Shown: positions 8,552 through 17,149, counted from the first letter of the stretch. The stretch: DNA of 64,000 bases from Citrobacter amalonaticus (GCF_002918555.1 NZ_PQMB01000006.1:178759-242758); one strand, 5' to 3'. The notes: generated by a model from the sequence alone, not told the origin. Translations and numbers: made by a program.

Positions 8552-9954
8552 TAGCGATGTGCCTCATATTGAGAATCAAGAACCGCGGCGGAAAGTGGTC
8601 GTGCAGGGGTGCCCATTGGCGGCGTTGCGGAGCCATCTTCCTCCGGGCCTTTGCGGATCAGGCGAATCATATAGCTATAGCCGACACCAAACACGGCGCT
8701 ATAGACCACAAAGAACGCCAGGAGCGAAATACTCATATGCAGATCGCCATGTGCGGATACAGCGTCAGCCGTCCGTTGCAGACCGTAAACCACCCAGGGC
8801 TGGCGACCCACTTCGGTGGTTATCCACCCGGCCAGGATCGCGATTAGTCCCGATGGCCCCATCCACAGAGCAAAGCGCAAAAACGGACGTGAGCTATACA
8901 GCCGCTGCCGGTAACGCAGCCACAGTGCACAGGCGCCAAGCAGGATCATCAGCATGCCCAGTCCAGCCATAATACGAAACGACCAGAACACCATCGTGGC
9001 GTTGGGACGGTCTTCTTTGGCGAACTCCTTCAGCGCGGGCACCTGTTTATCCAGGCTGTGCGTCAGAATAAGGCTACCCAGCGCGGGGATCGCCAGCCCG
9101 TAGCGGGTACGCTCCTGCTCCATATCCGGCCAGCCAAACAGCAGCAGAGGCGTCGGCTCACCCGGCGGGTTTTCCCAGTGACCTTCAATAGCGGCGATTT
9201 TTGCAGGCTGGTATTTGAGCGTATTCAGACCGTGCATGTCACCAATTAACGCCTGGACCGGAGCGACAATCAGCGTCATCCATAGCGCCATTGAGAACAT
9301 GGCGCGAATGGCAGGGGTGTTGTTGCCACGCAGAAGATGCCATGCCGCCGAAGCCCCCACAAACAATGCGCTGCTCAGAAAAGCCGCCACAGACATATGC
9401 AGCAAACGGTACGGGAATGAGGGATTGAAAATCACCGCCAGCCAGTCCACGGGCACGACCTGGCCGTTCACAATTTCATAGCCCTGCGGCGTCTGCATCC
9501 AGCTGTTAGACGCAAGGATCCAGAAGGTCGAGATAATGGTGCCCAAAGCCACCATGCAGGTGGCGAAAAAATGCAGACCGGGGCCGACTTTGTTCCAGCC
9601 AAACAGCATTACCCCCAGGAATCCCGCTTCGAGGAAAAATGCCGTCAGCACTTCGTAAGTCAATAATGGGCCGGTAATGCTGCCAGCGAACTCAGAAAAT
9701 CCGCTCCAGTTGGTGCCAAACTGATAAGCCATCACCAGTCCTGAAACGACGCCCATCCCAAAGTTAACGGCGAAAATTTTCGACCAGAAATGGTAAAGCG
9801 AACGCCAGATCGGATTTTTGGTTTTTAGCCAAAGGCCTTCCAGCACCGCCAGATAGCTGGCCAGACCGATGGTGATTGCGGGAAAAATAATATGAAAGGA
9901 GACCGTAAACGCGAACTGTATCCGCGCAAGGTGAAACGCATCAAGACCAGACAT
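8551..9954 (-). CDS. Cytochrome bd-type ubiquinol oxidase subunit I (short-loop, CioA-like)
   Basis: A 467-residue CydA-family protein, shorter than E. coli CydA (522 aa) because of a short quinol-binding Q-loop, as in the CioA/cyanide-insensitive subgroup. The first haem-ligand histidine is H21 in SFHIIFPA; the GMGVVSGLVMAYQFGTNW block and the C-terminal MISLLAFF-type helices follow. It is first in an operon with subunit II and a DUF2474 peptide. This oxidase would be an additional terminal oxidase for low-oxygen or inhibitor-rich conditions; the cyanide-insensitive property is inferred from the subgroup and not visible in the sequence. Confidence 0.92.
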   Translation of the reverse strand: MSGLDAFHLARIQFAFTVSFHIIFPAITIGLASYLAVLEGLWLKTKNPIWRSLYHFWSKIFAVNFGMGVVSGLVMAYQFGTNWSGFSEFAGSITGPLLTYEVLTAFFLEAGFLGVMLFGWNKVGPGLHFFATCMVALGTIISTFWILASNSWMQTPQGYEIVNGQVVPVDWLAVIFNPSFPYRLLHMSVAAFLSSALFVGASAAWHLLRGNNTPAIRAMFSMALWMTLIVAPVQALIGDMHGLNTLKYQPAKIAAIEGHWENPPGEPTPLLLFGWPDMEQERTRYGLAIPALGSLILTHSLDKQVPALKEFAKEDRPNATMVFWSFRIMAGLGMLMILLGACALWLRYRQRLYSSRPFLRFALWMGPSGLIAILAGWITTEVGRQPWVVYGLQRTADAVSAHGDLHMSISLLAFFVVYSAVFGVGYSYMIRLIRKGPEEDGSATPPMGTPARPLSAAVLDSQYEAHR

Positions 9955-10124
9955 GCATAGCTCCGCAAAGAAAATTGATTCAGCGCAATTTTAGTCTTGT
10001 GCGGTATGCAGTGGCAGAAACAGAATCGGCTTATTTAACCATAACAGTTTTCAGAAAGTTGTTTATTTTTCTCACTGATATACACTGCGTGAATCATCTG
10101 CAATGGCTTCCAGGAAGAGGATCT

Positions 10125-11534
10125 ATGAAGAAATATCAGCGTCTGGCCGAACAAATTTGCGAGCAGATCGCTTCCGGCGTCTGGCAGCCAGGCGATCGAC
10201 TGCCTTCTTTGCGTGAACAGGTGGCCAGCAGCGGATTGAGCTTTATGACCGTCGGCCACGCCTACCAGTTGCTGGAAAGTCAGGGGCGGATTATCGCCCG
10301 TCCGCAGTCCGGTTATTACGTCGCACCGCGCCCTGTCCGTCAGTTAACCGTCCCGCCTGCCCAGGTGATGCGTGATGAAGCGGTGGATATCAATACCTAT
10401 ATTTTTGAGATGCTACAGGCCAGTCGTGACGTTTCAGTCATGCCATTTGCCTCAGCCTTTCCCGATCCGCGCCTGTTCCCCCTGCAACACCTAAACCGCT
10501 CGCTGGCTCAGGTCAGCAAAACCGCCACGGCAATGAGCGTGATCGAAAACCTGCCGCCGGGCAATGCTGAGCTGCGGCACGCCATTGCGCGACGTTATGC
10601 CCAGCAGGGGATGACGGTTTCTCCTGATGACATCGTGATCACCGCCGGAGCGCTGGAAGCGCTCAACCTCAGCCTGCAGGCGGTGACGGAACCCGGCGAC
10701 TGGGTCATTGTCGAAAACCCCTGTTTCTACGGGGCATTACAGGCGCTGGAGCGGCTGCGGCTGAAGGCGCTGTCGGTGGCGACGGATGTCAATGAGGGGA
10801 TCGATCTTGCGGCGCTGGAACAGGCGTTACAGGAGTATCCGGTAAAAGCCTGTTGGTTGATGACCAACAGCCAGAACCCGCTCGGATTTACCCTAAGCCC
10901 GCAGAAAAAGGCGCAGCTGGTCGCGCTGCTTGAGCAGTACAACGTCATGTTGATTGAAGATGATGTCTACAGTGAGCTTTATTTCGGGCGTGAAAAACCG
11001 TTGCCGGCCAAAGCCTGGGACAACGGCGATAACGTGTTGCACTGCTCCTCTTTTTCTAAATGTCTGGTACCCGGTTTTCGCATCGGCTGGGTGGCGGCGG
11101 GGCGGTATGCAAAGAAGATACAGCAGTTGCAGTTGATGAGTACGCTTTCGACCAGTTCGCCAATGCAGCTGGCGCTGGTCGACTATCTCTCCACTCGCCG
11201 TTATGACGCCCATCTGCGCCGCTTACGGCGTCAGCTGGCGGAGCGCAAGCAGCAGGCCTGGCAAACATTACTGCGTCATTTACCGGCGGAAGTAAAAATT
11301 CATCATAACAACAGCGGCTATTTTCTCTGGCTGGAATTACCGGAATCGCTCGATGCCGGTGAGCTGACCCGACTGGCGCTGGCTAACCATATCAGCATCG
11401 CGCCGGGGAAAATGTTCTCGACCTCGGACACCTGGAAACGGTTCTTTCGCTTTAACACCGCCTGGAGTTGGGGCGAAAAAGAAGAGCAGGCGGTTAAACA
11501 GCTGGGTAAGCTTATTCGGGAACTCATGAAATAA
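10125..11534 (+). CDS. ydcR: YdcR, MocR-type GntR/aminotransferase regulator
   Basis: A 469-residue fusion of an N-terminal GntR winged helix (residues ~1-75; WQPGDRLPSLREQVASSG) and a fold-type I PLP aminotransferase domain with the lysine motif SSFSKCLVPGFRIGW and the NPCFYG and NSQNPLGF blocks. It matches E. coli YdcR in sequence and length. I chose the ATG at 10125, preceded by GGAAGAGG, and not the longer frame starting at 9975. MocR-type proteins sense PLP or amino-acid adducts and regulate neighbouring genes. In E. coli the neighbour is the ydcSTUV-patD cluster; here only patD follows. Confidence 0.93.
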   Translation: MKKYQRLAEQICEQIASGVWQPGDRLPSLREQVASSGLSFMTVGHAYQLLESQGRIIARPQSGYYVAPRPVRQLTVPPAQVMRDEAVDINTYIFEMLQASRDVSVMPFASAFPDPRLFPLQHLNRSLAQVSKTATAMSVIENLPPGNAELRHAIARRYAQQGMTVSPDDIVITAGALEALNLSLQAVTEPGDWVIVENPCFYGALQALERLRLKALSVATDVNEGIDLAALEQALQEYPVKACWLMTNSQNPLGFTLSPQKKAQLVALLEQYNVMLIEDDVYSELYFGREKPLPAKAWDNGDNVLHCSSFSKCLVPGFRIGWVAAGRYAKKIQQLQLMSTLSTSSPMQLALVDYLSTRRYDAHLRRLRRQLAERKQQAWQTLLRHLPAEVKIHHNNSGYFLWLELPESLDAGELTRLALANHISIAPGKMFSTSDTWKRFFRFNTAWSWGEKEEQAVKQLGKLIRELMK

Positions 11535-11889
11535 CCTGCAAATTCATTGTCACAGGGCCGCTATATTCCCTAACCCCTTGTCTTTACGCCATAATTCTAC
11601 TCTGTTTATCGTGTTTTACGCTGTAATGCGCGTTATGTCACAAGATTGTTAAATTTCCTTTCCCGCTAAGGTGCAAAACGACGCGCCGTCTATTTTTAGA
11701 AAAGGACATCTCTTTTCGGCAAGCGTCCCGCAGTGGTTACTCAACCCACCAGGACGCCGGTGACTCACGGGGTGGCGCGGCTGGCGACGCTGGTGAAACC
11801 CTGCCAATTTTAGGGACCTGGCGGTTAACGCGTGCAGGCGAGACAACGTCGCCGGTAACGGTAAATAAACAATGACAGGGGAACTGGTT
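11535..11889 (+). other. Gene-free leader of patD with strong secondary structure; ydcSTUV absent
   Basis: In E. coli ydcS, ydcT, ydcU and ydcV lie between ydcR and patD; here they are missing and 355 bases remain. The segment 11695-11870 is rich in inverted repeats, for example GCGTCC (11725-11730) pairing with GGACGC (11752-11757) around an inner GGTT/AACC stem, followed by more G/C-rich complementary stretches. A GGGGAACTGG sequence precedes the patD ATG. I see no gene. The structure could be a 5' UTR element retained from the ancestral ydcS leader. Confidence 0.55.
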
Positions 11890-13314
11890 ATGCAACATCA
11901 ACTACTCATTAACGGTGAACTGGTAGATGGCGAAGGTGAAAAGCAGCCCGTCTACAATCCAGCGACCGGCGAAATTTTGCTGGAAATTGCCGAAGCATCG
12001 CCGGAGCAGGTGGATGCCGCCGTACGCGCCGCTGACCAGGCTTTTGCTGCATGGGGGCAAACCACACCAAAAGCGCGCGCTGAGCGATTACTCAAGCTGG
12101 CGAATGCAATTGAAGATAACGCCGGGGTTTTTGCCCGGCTGGAATCCCGCAACTGCGGTAAACCGCTGCACTGCGTGCTGAATGACGAGCTCCCGGCCGT
12201 TGTCGATGTATTCCGCTTTTTCGCGGGGGCTGCGCGCTGTCTGAACGGGCAGGCGGCGGGAGAGTACCTTGAGGGGCATACCTCCATGATTCGGCGCGAT
12301 CCGGTTGGGGTGGTGGCTTCTGTCGCGCCGTGGAACTATCCGCTAATGATGGCGGCGTGGAAACTCGCTCCGGCGCTGGCTGCCGGTAACTGCGTGGTCA
12401 TCAAGCCTTCCGAGATTACGCCGCTCACGGCGCTGAAGCTGGCTGAACTGGCGAAAGATATCTTCCCGGCAGGGGTACTCAACGTGCTGTTTGGTCGGGG
12501 AAAAACGGTGGGTGACCCGCTGACCGGACACCAAAAGGTACGGATGGTGTCGTTAACCGGTTCGATTGCCACCGGTGAACACATTATCAGCCATACCGCG
12601 CCGTCGATTAAACGCACCCACATGGAACTGGGCGGCAAAGCACCGGTGATTGTCTTTGACGATGCCGACCTGGACGCGGTGGTGGACGGGGTTCGCACCT
12701 TTGGTTTCTATAATGCCGGACAGGACTGTACCGCCGCCTGTCGTCTCTACGTGCAAAAAGGGATCTATGACGCGCTGGTCGATAAGCTGGGAAAGGCTGT
12801 CGCCAGCCTGAAAGCGGGCGCACCGGAGGATGAAACGACCGAACTGGGACCACTCAGCTCGCTGGCGCACCTTGAACGGGTGAGCAAAGCCGTTGAGGAA
12901 GCCAAAGCGCTGGAACATATCAGAGTGGTTACCGGGGGACATAAACTCGACTGCGCGGGCTACTATTTTGCGCCGACCCTGCTGGCGGGTGCGAAACAGG
13001 AAGATGCGATCGTTCAGCGGGAGGTTTTTGGTCCGGTGGTCAGCGTTACCGCGTTTGAGGATGAAGAACAGGTGCTTGCCTGGGCCAATGATTCGCAATA
13101 TGGGCTGGCGTCTTCAGTCTGGACCCAGGACGTGGGGCGGGCGCATCGCCTTAGCGCACGTTTGCAATACGGCTGCACATGGGTGAATACCCATTTTATG
13201 CTGGTGAGTGAAATGCCGCACGGTGGGCAGAAACTTTCGGGCTACGGCAAGGATCTGTCACTTTATGGGCTGGAAGATTACACCGTTGTCCGCCACGTAA
13301 TGGTTAAACATTAA
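11890..13314 (+). CDS. patD: Gamma-aminobutyraldehyde dehydrogenase
   Basis: A 474-residue aldehyde dehydrogenase closely matching E. coli PatD (YdcW), which oxidises gamma-aminobutyraldehyde to GABA with NAD+ in putrescine breakdown. The ALDH motifs are visible: APWNYPLMM, the [14 protein letters not shown] cofactor block, [16 protein letters not shown] with the catalytic glutamate, and [11 protein letters not shown] with the catalytic cysteine. The ATG at 11890 gives the E. coli length; an upstream in-frame ATG at 11872 has no family support. The usual upstream transporter genes ydcSTUV are missing, so expression probably depends on the leader in front. Confidence 0.94.
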   Translation: MQHQLLINGELVDGEGEKQPVYNPATGEILLEIAEASPEQVDAAVRAADQAFAAWGQTTPKARAERLLKLANAIEDNAGVFARLESRNCGKPLHCVLNDELPAVVDVFRFFAGAARCLNGQAAGEYLEGHTSMIRRDPVGVVASVAPWNYPLMMAAWKLAPALAAGNCVVIKPSEITPLTALKLAELAKDIFPAGVLNVLFGRGKTVGDPLTGHQKVRMVSLTGSIATGEHIISHTAPSIKRTHMELGGKAPVIVFDDADLDAVVDGVRTFGFYNAGQDCTAACRLYVQKGIYDALVDKLGKAVASLKAGAPEDETTELGPLSSLAHLERVSKAVEEAKALEHIRVVTGGHKLDCAGYYFAPTLLAGAKQEDAIVQREVFGPVVSVTAFEDEEQVLAWANDSQYGLASSVWTQDVGRAHRLSARLQYGCTWVNTHFMLVSEMPHGGQKLSGYGKDLSLYGLEDYTVVRHVMVKH

Positions 13315-13413
13315 GGATCATTTACCGTTCAGGTACGAAGTGGCAAGATCGTGAATCAATGGCAGAGAGAAGAGCTTCTCTCTGCCAGGATGCGCCGCAA
13401 GCAAATAAAAACA

Positions 13414-13509
13414 TCAAGCAAACCAACCAAATCTCAATGAGATAAGAGCAAAAAGGCCCACAGCAGCAAAGACGTTGATCATGACTACTGTTTTGCTGGA
13501 AACATTCAT
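13414..13509 (-). CDS. yncL: YncL, 31-residue membrane peptide
   Basis: The frame encodes MNVSSKTVVMINVFAAVGLF followed by ALISLRFGWFA, matching E. coli YncL in length and in nearly every position. It has one membrane span from about residue 8 to 28. A clear AAAGGTGG Shine-Dalgarno lies 5 bases before the ATG. The longer ORF in this frame (start 13605) has no support. YncL is a stress-inducible inner-membrane small protein of unknown function in E. coli; its place between patD and ortT is conserved. Confidence 0.9.
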   Translation of the reverse strand: MNVSSKTVVMINVFAAVGLFALISLRFGWFA

Positions 13510-13699
13510 ATCGCCACCTTTCATCGTTGCCCCTATGTGTATAGTACGGGTTTGCAAGGTCCGCAATAGTCCAGATTCTGAACATGGTAAGAGTGATGAT
13601 GGCATTGTGAATTTTTACCCGGGAAGGGAATAAAACTTGATGCAAGTCAAAAAAAGGAGCATATTGCGCGCGTTTTATTTCTCTGGCCGGATGCCCACG

Positions 13700-13873
13700 A
13701 TGTCTTTGTATCAAAAAATGTTGGTTTTTTACGCAGTAATGGCAGCGATTGCCTTTCTTATCACCTGGTTTATTTCACACGACGAAAAACGCATCCGTTT
13801 CCTGAGCGCCTTCCTTATTGGTGCCACCTGGCCGATGAGTTTCCCGGTGGCGCTGTTATTTTCTTTGTTTTGA
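13700..13873 (+). CDS. ortT: OrtT-family membrane toxin (orphan toxin)
   Basis: A 57-residue protein, MSLYQKMLVFYAVMAAIAFL then a second hydrophobic span ending FPVALLFSLF, matching E. coli OrtT (YdcX). OrtT is an orphan toxin related to GhoT that lowers the proton-motive force and is linked to the stringent response. It has two membrane segments (about 8-24 and 36-56) separated by a charged HDEKRIR turn. I chose the ATG at 13700 because the upstream extension of the frame (from 13637) is not part of the family. It marks the left backbone border of the accessory island that follows. Confidence 0.87.
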   Translation: MSLYQKMLVFYAVMAAIAFLITWFISHDEKRIRFLSAFLIGATWPMSFPVALLFSLF

Positions 13874-13991
13874 TGTTTAGCTTTCAATCCTCAGGCGCTG
13901 ACAGGGGGCAGTCTGGATATCGAAAATCATTGTACGCTAAGGTTAATTTTTGACCGGTCTTTCATCAGTAAGATCACAAACTGGTTCGCCA

Positions 13992-14165
13992 TCAGCGCTG
14001 GTGCTTCAGCTCCGTAAAGCAGCCGTCTGCCAGATACAGAACCCGGTCCGCAGATGCTATAGTTTCCGGACGATGGGCTATCAGCAGGACAGGAAGCCCC
14101 AGTTGACGTAGCGTCTGGCTTATCTGGATTTCACTCTCAACATCAAGGTGACTGGTCGCTTTTCC
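13992..14165 (-). pseudogene. C-terminal remnant of a CvaB-type bacteriocin ABC exporter
   Basis: The frame carries KATSHLDVESEIQISQTLRQ, then LGLPVLLIAHRPETIASADR and a terminal VLYLADGCFTEL. These are the D-loop, H-loop (IAHR) and C-terminus of the ATPase domain of peptidase-containing ABC exporters such as CvaB and MchF. The peptidase, membrane and Walker A/B parts are missing. It lies downstream of the microcin precursor on the same strand, so it is most likely what is left of that microcin's own exporter. Codons upstream of 14165 in this frame do not look homologous. Confidence 0.78.
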
Positions 14166-14411
14166 ACAAAGTGACCGCCGATACTCCATGACGGTGTACA
14201 CTGTATAGAGTGGTTAGGGCGGGGTGACAGGCTAGGGTAATACATGCCATAGGCATGACCAGCCCTACAGGGCCAGACAGGCGATGTTCTCCCCGTTCCC
14301 CGATCACACAGGGCACAGGGCACCCACCCCCGTTTCTCTTTTTGCACTCTCTCTACTCTTAATCGGTACTCCACTAACTAAATTTTTTAAAATTTAAAAA
14401 TCCCCTCTATT
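14166..14411. other. No gene seen between exporter remnant and Hcp
   Basis: This short stretch of mixed composition contains several inverted-repeat fragments (CATGCC/GGCATG near 14245) and a run of A/T before the Hcp gene end. Nothing coding can be supported. It probably holds the deletion junction between the exporter remnant and the T6SS cassette. Confidence 0.4.
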
Positions 14412-14915
14412 CTATGATATTTTTTGTTCCTCTTTTTTCGCTGGTTTCATCCAGGCATCATCATATGAAATATTACCTCTAACATACTTCCATTCAATAC
14501 TACGGAACCGAAGACCTACAACCTCATTCATATTAGGTGTAGTGCTACCGGGATAATAAACATGTGTAAAATCTACTGAGGAAATAACAACCCCCTCAAG
14601 AGTGATGCTATAAACTTCTTCCTCTATTCCTGCTGACTTGGTTTCATAGTATTTAATAATGGCTTTTTGCAGTCTTTTACTCTCACATACAGCGACAGCT
14701 AAGTAAGGGCTTAGTTTGTCTATCTGCTTGTGAATGATCACAGGATCATGGACTCTTGCACCCGTCATACTCCCTGTACACCCGTCAACAGGTTGTCTTA
14801 CCCCATAACTACTATTCATCACCTCAATAGCACCTAAGCGCCCTAATGCTAAAGATTCTCCCGGTACTTGCATTCCGTTTTCATCGTATAAAAATAAATA
14901 AGCTGGTAATGACAT
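14412..14915 (-). CDS. Hcp-family type VI secretion tube protein (orphan copy 1)
   Basis: A 167-residue Hcp protein: SLPAYLFLYDENGMQVPGES near the start, then the conserved RLGAIEVMNSSYGVRQPVD, TGARVHDPVIIHKQID and RSIEWKYVRGNISYDDAW near the end. I start at the ATG at 14915, right after the stop of the immunity gene, with GAAGG as the Shine-Dalgarno; an in-frame ATG at 14939 would overlap the lipoprotein gene. Hcp hexamers form the T6SS inner tube and can carry small effectors in the lumen. No T6SS core genes are nearby, so it is an orphan hcp moving with an effector-immunity pair. Composition is A/T-rich relative to the backbone. Confidence 0.9.
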   Translation of the reverse strand: MSLPAYLFLYDENGMQVPGESLALGRLGAIEVMNSSYGVRQPVDGCTGSMTGARVHDPVIIHKQIDKLSPYLAVAVCESKRLQKAIIKYYETKSAGIEEEVYSITLEGVVISSVDFTHVYYPGSTTPNMNEVVGLRFRSIEWKYVRGNISYDDAWMKPAKKEEQKIS

Positions 14916-14916
14916 T

Positions 14917-15243
14917 TTATAATTTACCTTCTTTATCAATAAAGAAATAATCAGAATATTTCTTTCCGTTCAATCCATAATGAATATTATATTTATATCC
15001 ATTTTCTAATTTTAATTTGATACATGTATCAGGGTAAGACAGATGTAGGTTATCTTTTGAATCTATTGCAGTGTAACCACCTTTACTAGAATCAATGGAA
15101 TAATAATTAAGTACATCAGATTTATCCACACTAAAGCAGATAACACTATCATTCATATAAACGCCCCTGTATTCGGAGGCTGGAGGCCCACCGGGGCACC
15201 CTGAAAGCAGAGTTATAAAGGGGAGTATGATTAATCTTTTCAT
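14917..15243 (-). CDS. Putative T6SS immunity lipoprotein
   Basis: A 108-residue protein with a lipoprotein signal: MKRLIILPFITLLSGC, lipobox LSGC with acylated Cys16. The mature part is polar with few recognisable features. Its ATG overlaps the stop of the upstream metallopeptidase-like gene (ATGA), typical for an effector and its immunity protein, and it is followed at 1 bp by hcp. A periplasmic lipoprotein suggests that the effector acts in the periplasm. Similar proteins are usually annotated as putative T6SS immunity periplasmic lipoproteins; the function is inferred from context. Confidence 0.78.
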   Translation of the reverse strand: MKRLIILPFITLLSGCPGGPPASEYRGVYMNDSVICFSVDKSDVLNYYSIDSSKGGYTAIDSKDNLHLSYPDTCIKLKLENGYKYNIHYGLNGKKYSDYFFIDKEGKL

Positions 15244-15803
15244 CCGGGAAAACCTTTCATAACTGATTTATATTTTCTAAGCAATTCATGCACGGATTCA
15301 TTTGGATCGTAGTCTCTATTTTCAAATAGGTAAGAAGTATTCCTGCTATATCCATAGGTGAGAAGTAACCAATAATCACTAACTAAACTTGCTTGCTGTT
15401 CTAAGCTGTAGTGAAGAATATCAGCTTTATCAAAACTGTAACTATAATCAGCGAAACGTGAAAATAACCCTCTGGTTCTAACAAACATCCCTTTCTGTGC
15501 TTGCCATACATGCATCATTTCATGCATGAAACGATGTTTCTTTTCAATATTGCTTTCCAGAGAAAAATCATTTGAATATGTTCCTTCTCTGTACCACATT
15601 TCACCGTTAGGTGTCATAGCAATCGAGATAGGCTGCATGTTGAAAGGTAGATAACTTTCACGGTGTACCCACACCTTGCTATATATGATGCTGTTTCCGT
15701 ACAGAGTACAGGCCAGGGCTATCTCACCTAACGTTAATTGTCTTACACCTCCCGGATTAATCATACTTCCCGATGTAGGCTTTATACTCATATCAACTGG
15801 CAT
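15240..15803 (-). CDS. Putative T6SS cargo effector with zincin HExxH motif
   Basis: A 187-residue protein with HEMMHVWQ at residues 94-101, a zincin-like HExxHxxQ motif, and a conserved N-terminal stretch PVDMSIKPTSGSMINPGGVR. Related small proteins are found next to hcp, vgrG or rhs genes in enterobacteria, often annotated as Vgr- or Rhs-related. Placed directly upstream of and overlapping a lipoprotein gene, then hcp, it looks like a toxin delivered through the Hcp tube. The third zinc ligand is not evident from sequence alone, so it may be a metallopeptidase or a related fold that uses the same motif. Target: unknown, probably in the periplasm. Confidence 0.72.
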   Translation of the reverse strand: MPVDMSIKPTSGSMINPGGVRQLTLGEIALACTLYGNSIIYSKVWVHRESYLPFNMQPISIAMTPNGEMWYREGTYSNDFSLESNIEKKHRFMHEMMHVWQAQKGMFVRTRGLFSRFADYSYSFDKADILHYSLEQQASLVSDYWLLLTYGYSRNTSYLFENRDYDPNESVHELLRKYKSVMKGFPG

Positions 15804-15920
15804 TTAAGCCCCTATTTCCTTGTGGTTTTTTCGCTAATTAATATTTATCCTTGATTGCACCAACTTCTGTCTTTGTAAAATGTCATAATATCTCAGTTGG
15901 CTATCTGGATAACTCTATCC

Positions 15921-16127
15921 CTACTGCTCTTTATATCCAGTTAATCGTATATAAGCCTTACATCCCCATCTGGTTATAGCCAGTAACACAATTATCATAA
16001 TTATGAATTTTGACGCAACTTCGCCTCTTGCTGCCGTATTGAAATCAAGTACATTAGCATACTTTAACAGCGTAAACCCAATAATGAAGAGGATTAAGTA
16101 AACTAAAAAATAAAGAAAACGTTTCAT
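15921..16127 (-). CDS. Small two-span membrane protein, probable microcin immunity
   Basis: A 68-residue protein with two hydrophobic spans (about residues 4-22 and 39-54) and a basic C-terminus ending LTGYKEQ. I do not recognise a family by sequence. It lies directly downstream of the microcin precursor on the same strand, in the position where class II microcin immunity genes are found, and has the size and topology of known microcin immunity proteins. It could instead belong to the next effector cassette. Composition is A/T-rich like the rest of the island. Confidence 0.6.
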   Translation of the reverse strand: MKRFLYFLVYLILFIIGFTLLKYANVLDFNTAARGEVASKFIIMIIVLLAITRWGCKAYIRLTGYKEQ

Positions 16128-16287
16128 AATAAACCAATCCGTTGTTATTAATAAATTAATTTTGAGCTAAAAGCTCACTGTTACATTAAGAACCATGATT
16201 CAGTCTCATAAAAATTAGGTTATTTATGAGTTTGATGAAATGGTTACAATGAACTTTTTTAAAATCAAATATTAAAACTCTGATAAT

Positions 16288-16608
16288 TTACCACCGACAT
16301 TGCCCGGCGAAATTATTAGATTTATCTTTACTACCACGGTCCGATTTATTGCTAAAACTATCGTTGGTGCACCCACCAGCGATAGCCCCACCTGTGATTC
16401 CTGCTGTCGGGGAACCGGCAACTAAACCACCCAGGATACCTGCACCACAAGAGTCAACGCCATTATAAATATTTTTAGAACCATTTCGTCCAGTTGAATC
16501 ACGGGATCCTGATTTATTGCGACTACTTCCCCCTTCGTAATTGCTGTTTGCGTTGTCGCCGCTGACTAACGCGATCTCCTCAAAATTCAATTCCCTTATT
16601 TTTTTCAT
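16288..16608 (-). CDS. Microcin PDI-like class IIa microcin precursor
   Basis: A 106-residue precursor with leader MKKIRELNFEEIALVSGD, very like the double-glycine leader of microcin PDI (McpM; RELTLDEITLVSGG), followed by NANSNYEGG, also shared with McpM, and a Gly/Ser/Asn-rich tail with hydrophobic glycine zippers (GAGILGGLVAGS, AGITGGAIAGG). Three cysteines (in VDSC, GGC, GQC) could form a disulfide. The last leader position is Asp instead of the usual second Gly, which may affect processing. The ATG at 16608 has a GAGAGGA Shine-Dalgarno. Class IIa microcins are exported by a peptidase-type ABC exporter and act on the target inner membrane. Confidence 0.8.
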   Translation of the reverse strand: MKKIRELNFEEIALVSGDNANSNYEGGSSRNKSGSRDSTGRNGSKNIYNGVDSCGAGILGGLVAGSPTAGITGGAIAGGCTNDSFSNKSDRGSKDKSNNFAGQCRW

Positions 16609-16750
16609 AGCATTCCTCTCAAGATTGTTTTGCATTTTGTGCGCTAAAAATATCTAACAAGAAAAAAATTTAATATAGTTAAATGTTGTAAGTAAATGTA
16701 AAAATATTATTTTTGTGAATACATAAAGTGGAAAGCATTCACTTGAACCC

Positions 16751-16987
16751 TCACTGGGGAATGAGGTGGTTTTTAAGCACACTAATAGTGCCGGAAATGC
16801 TGTGCTTTATGCTGATTGATTTATACGAAGCCTGGATTCGGCATATTTGAGAACAGCTGTAACGGGTCGCTTCAGCTGTTTCACGGATATTCAGTTTCTT
16901 AATCTGCCGGGAAGACAGAACGTTATGGTGCCTTTCCTGATCTAACTGCTTACCCTTGTATTTTATGCTCGCGCAATCCCATGTGCT
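16751..16987 (-). pseudogene. Serine recombinase C-terminal remnant
   Basis: In minus-strand frame, bases about 16975-16751 encode KYKGKQLDQERHHNVL, then IKKLNIRETAEATRYSCSQI and CRIQA. This is the hinge and C-terminal helix-turn-helix of a resolvase/invertase-family serine recombinase. Just upstream in another frame is QTEAHGIARA, the normal preceding piece of the family (…GIARAKAKGKYKG), so a frameshift separates them. The catalytic domain is not found. It lies between the microcin gene and srfC, a likely relic of the mobile element that brought the island. Confidence 0.7.
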
Positions 16988-17149
16988 TCAGTCTGAACCT
17001 GAAGAGGACAATTCCATAGCCGCACGGGGTGAACTGCCCGAGATGGAAATATCTGACAGGGGCATAGGTGTGAAGTGCTATGTCTGGCGACCAACAGCCT
17101 TATAGCACAATATTTGCGATATCCAGACTGGCCCCTGATACGCTCAACG
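16988..17149. other. Short junction between island and srfC
   Basis: Possible further decayed recombinase sequence on the minus strand (GIARA-like codons around 16970-16990), then nothing recognisable until the srfC stop. Bases 16609-16750, on the other side of the recombinase remnant, are the A/T-rich promoter region of the microcin gene. Confidence 0.4.

Noticed and set aside
16683..16705. Ter/Tus-like sequence ATGTTGTAAGTAAA in the A/T-rich region upstream of the microcin gene.
   Set aside because: The base critical for Tus locking differs from the Ter consensus (G where ATGTTGTAAC expects C), and the flanking bases do not match; chance in A/T-rich DNA is more likely.
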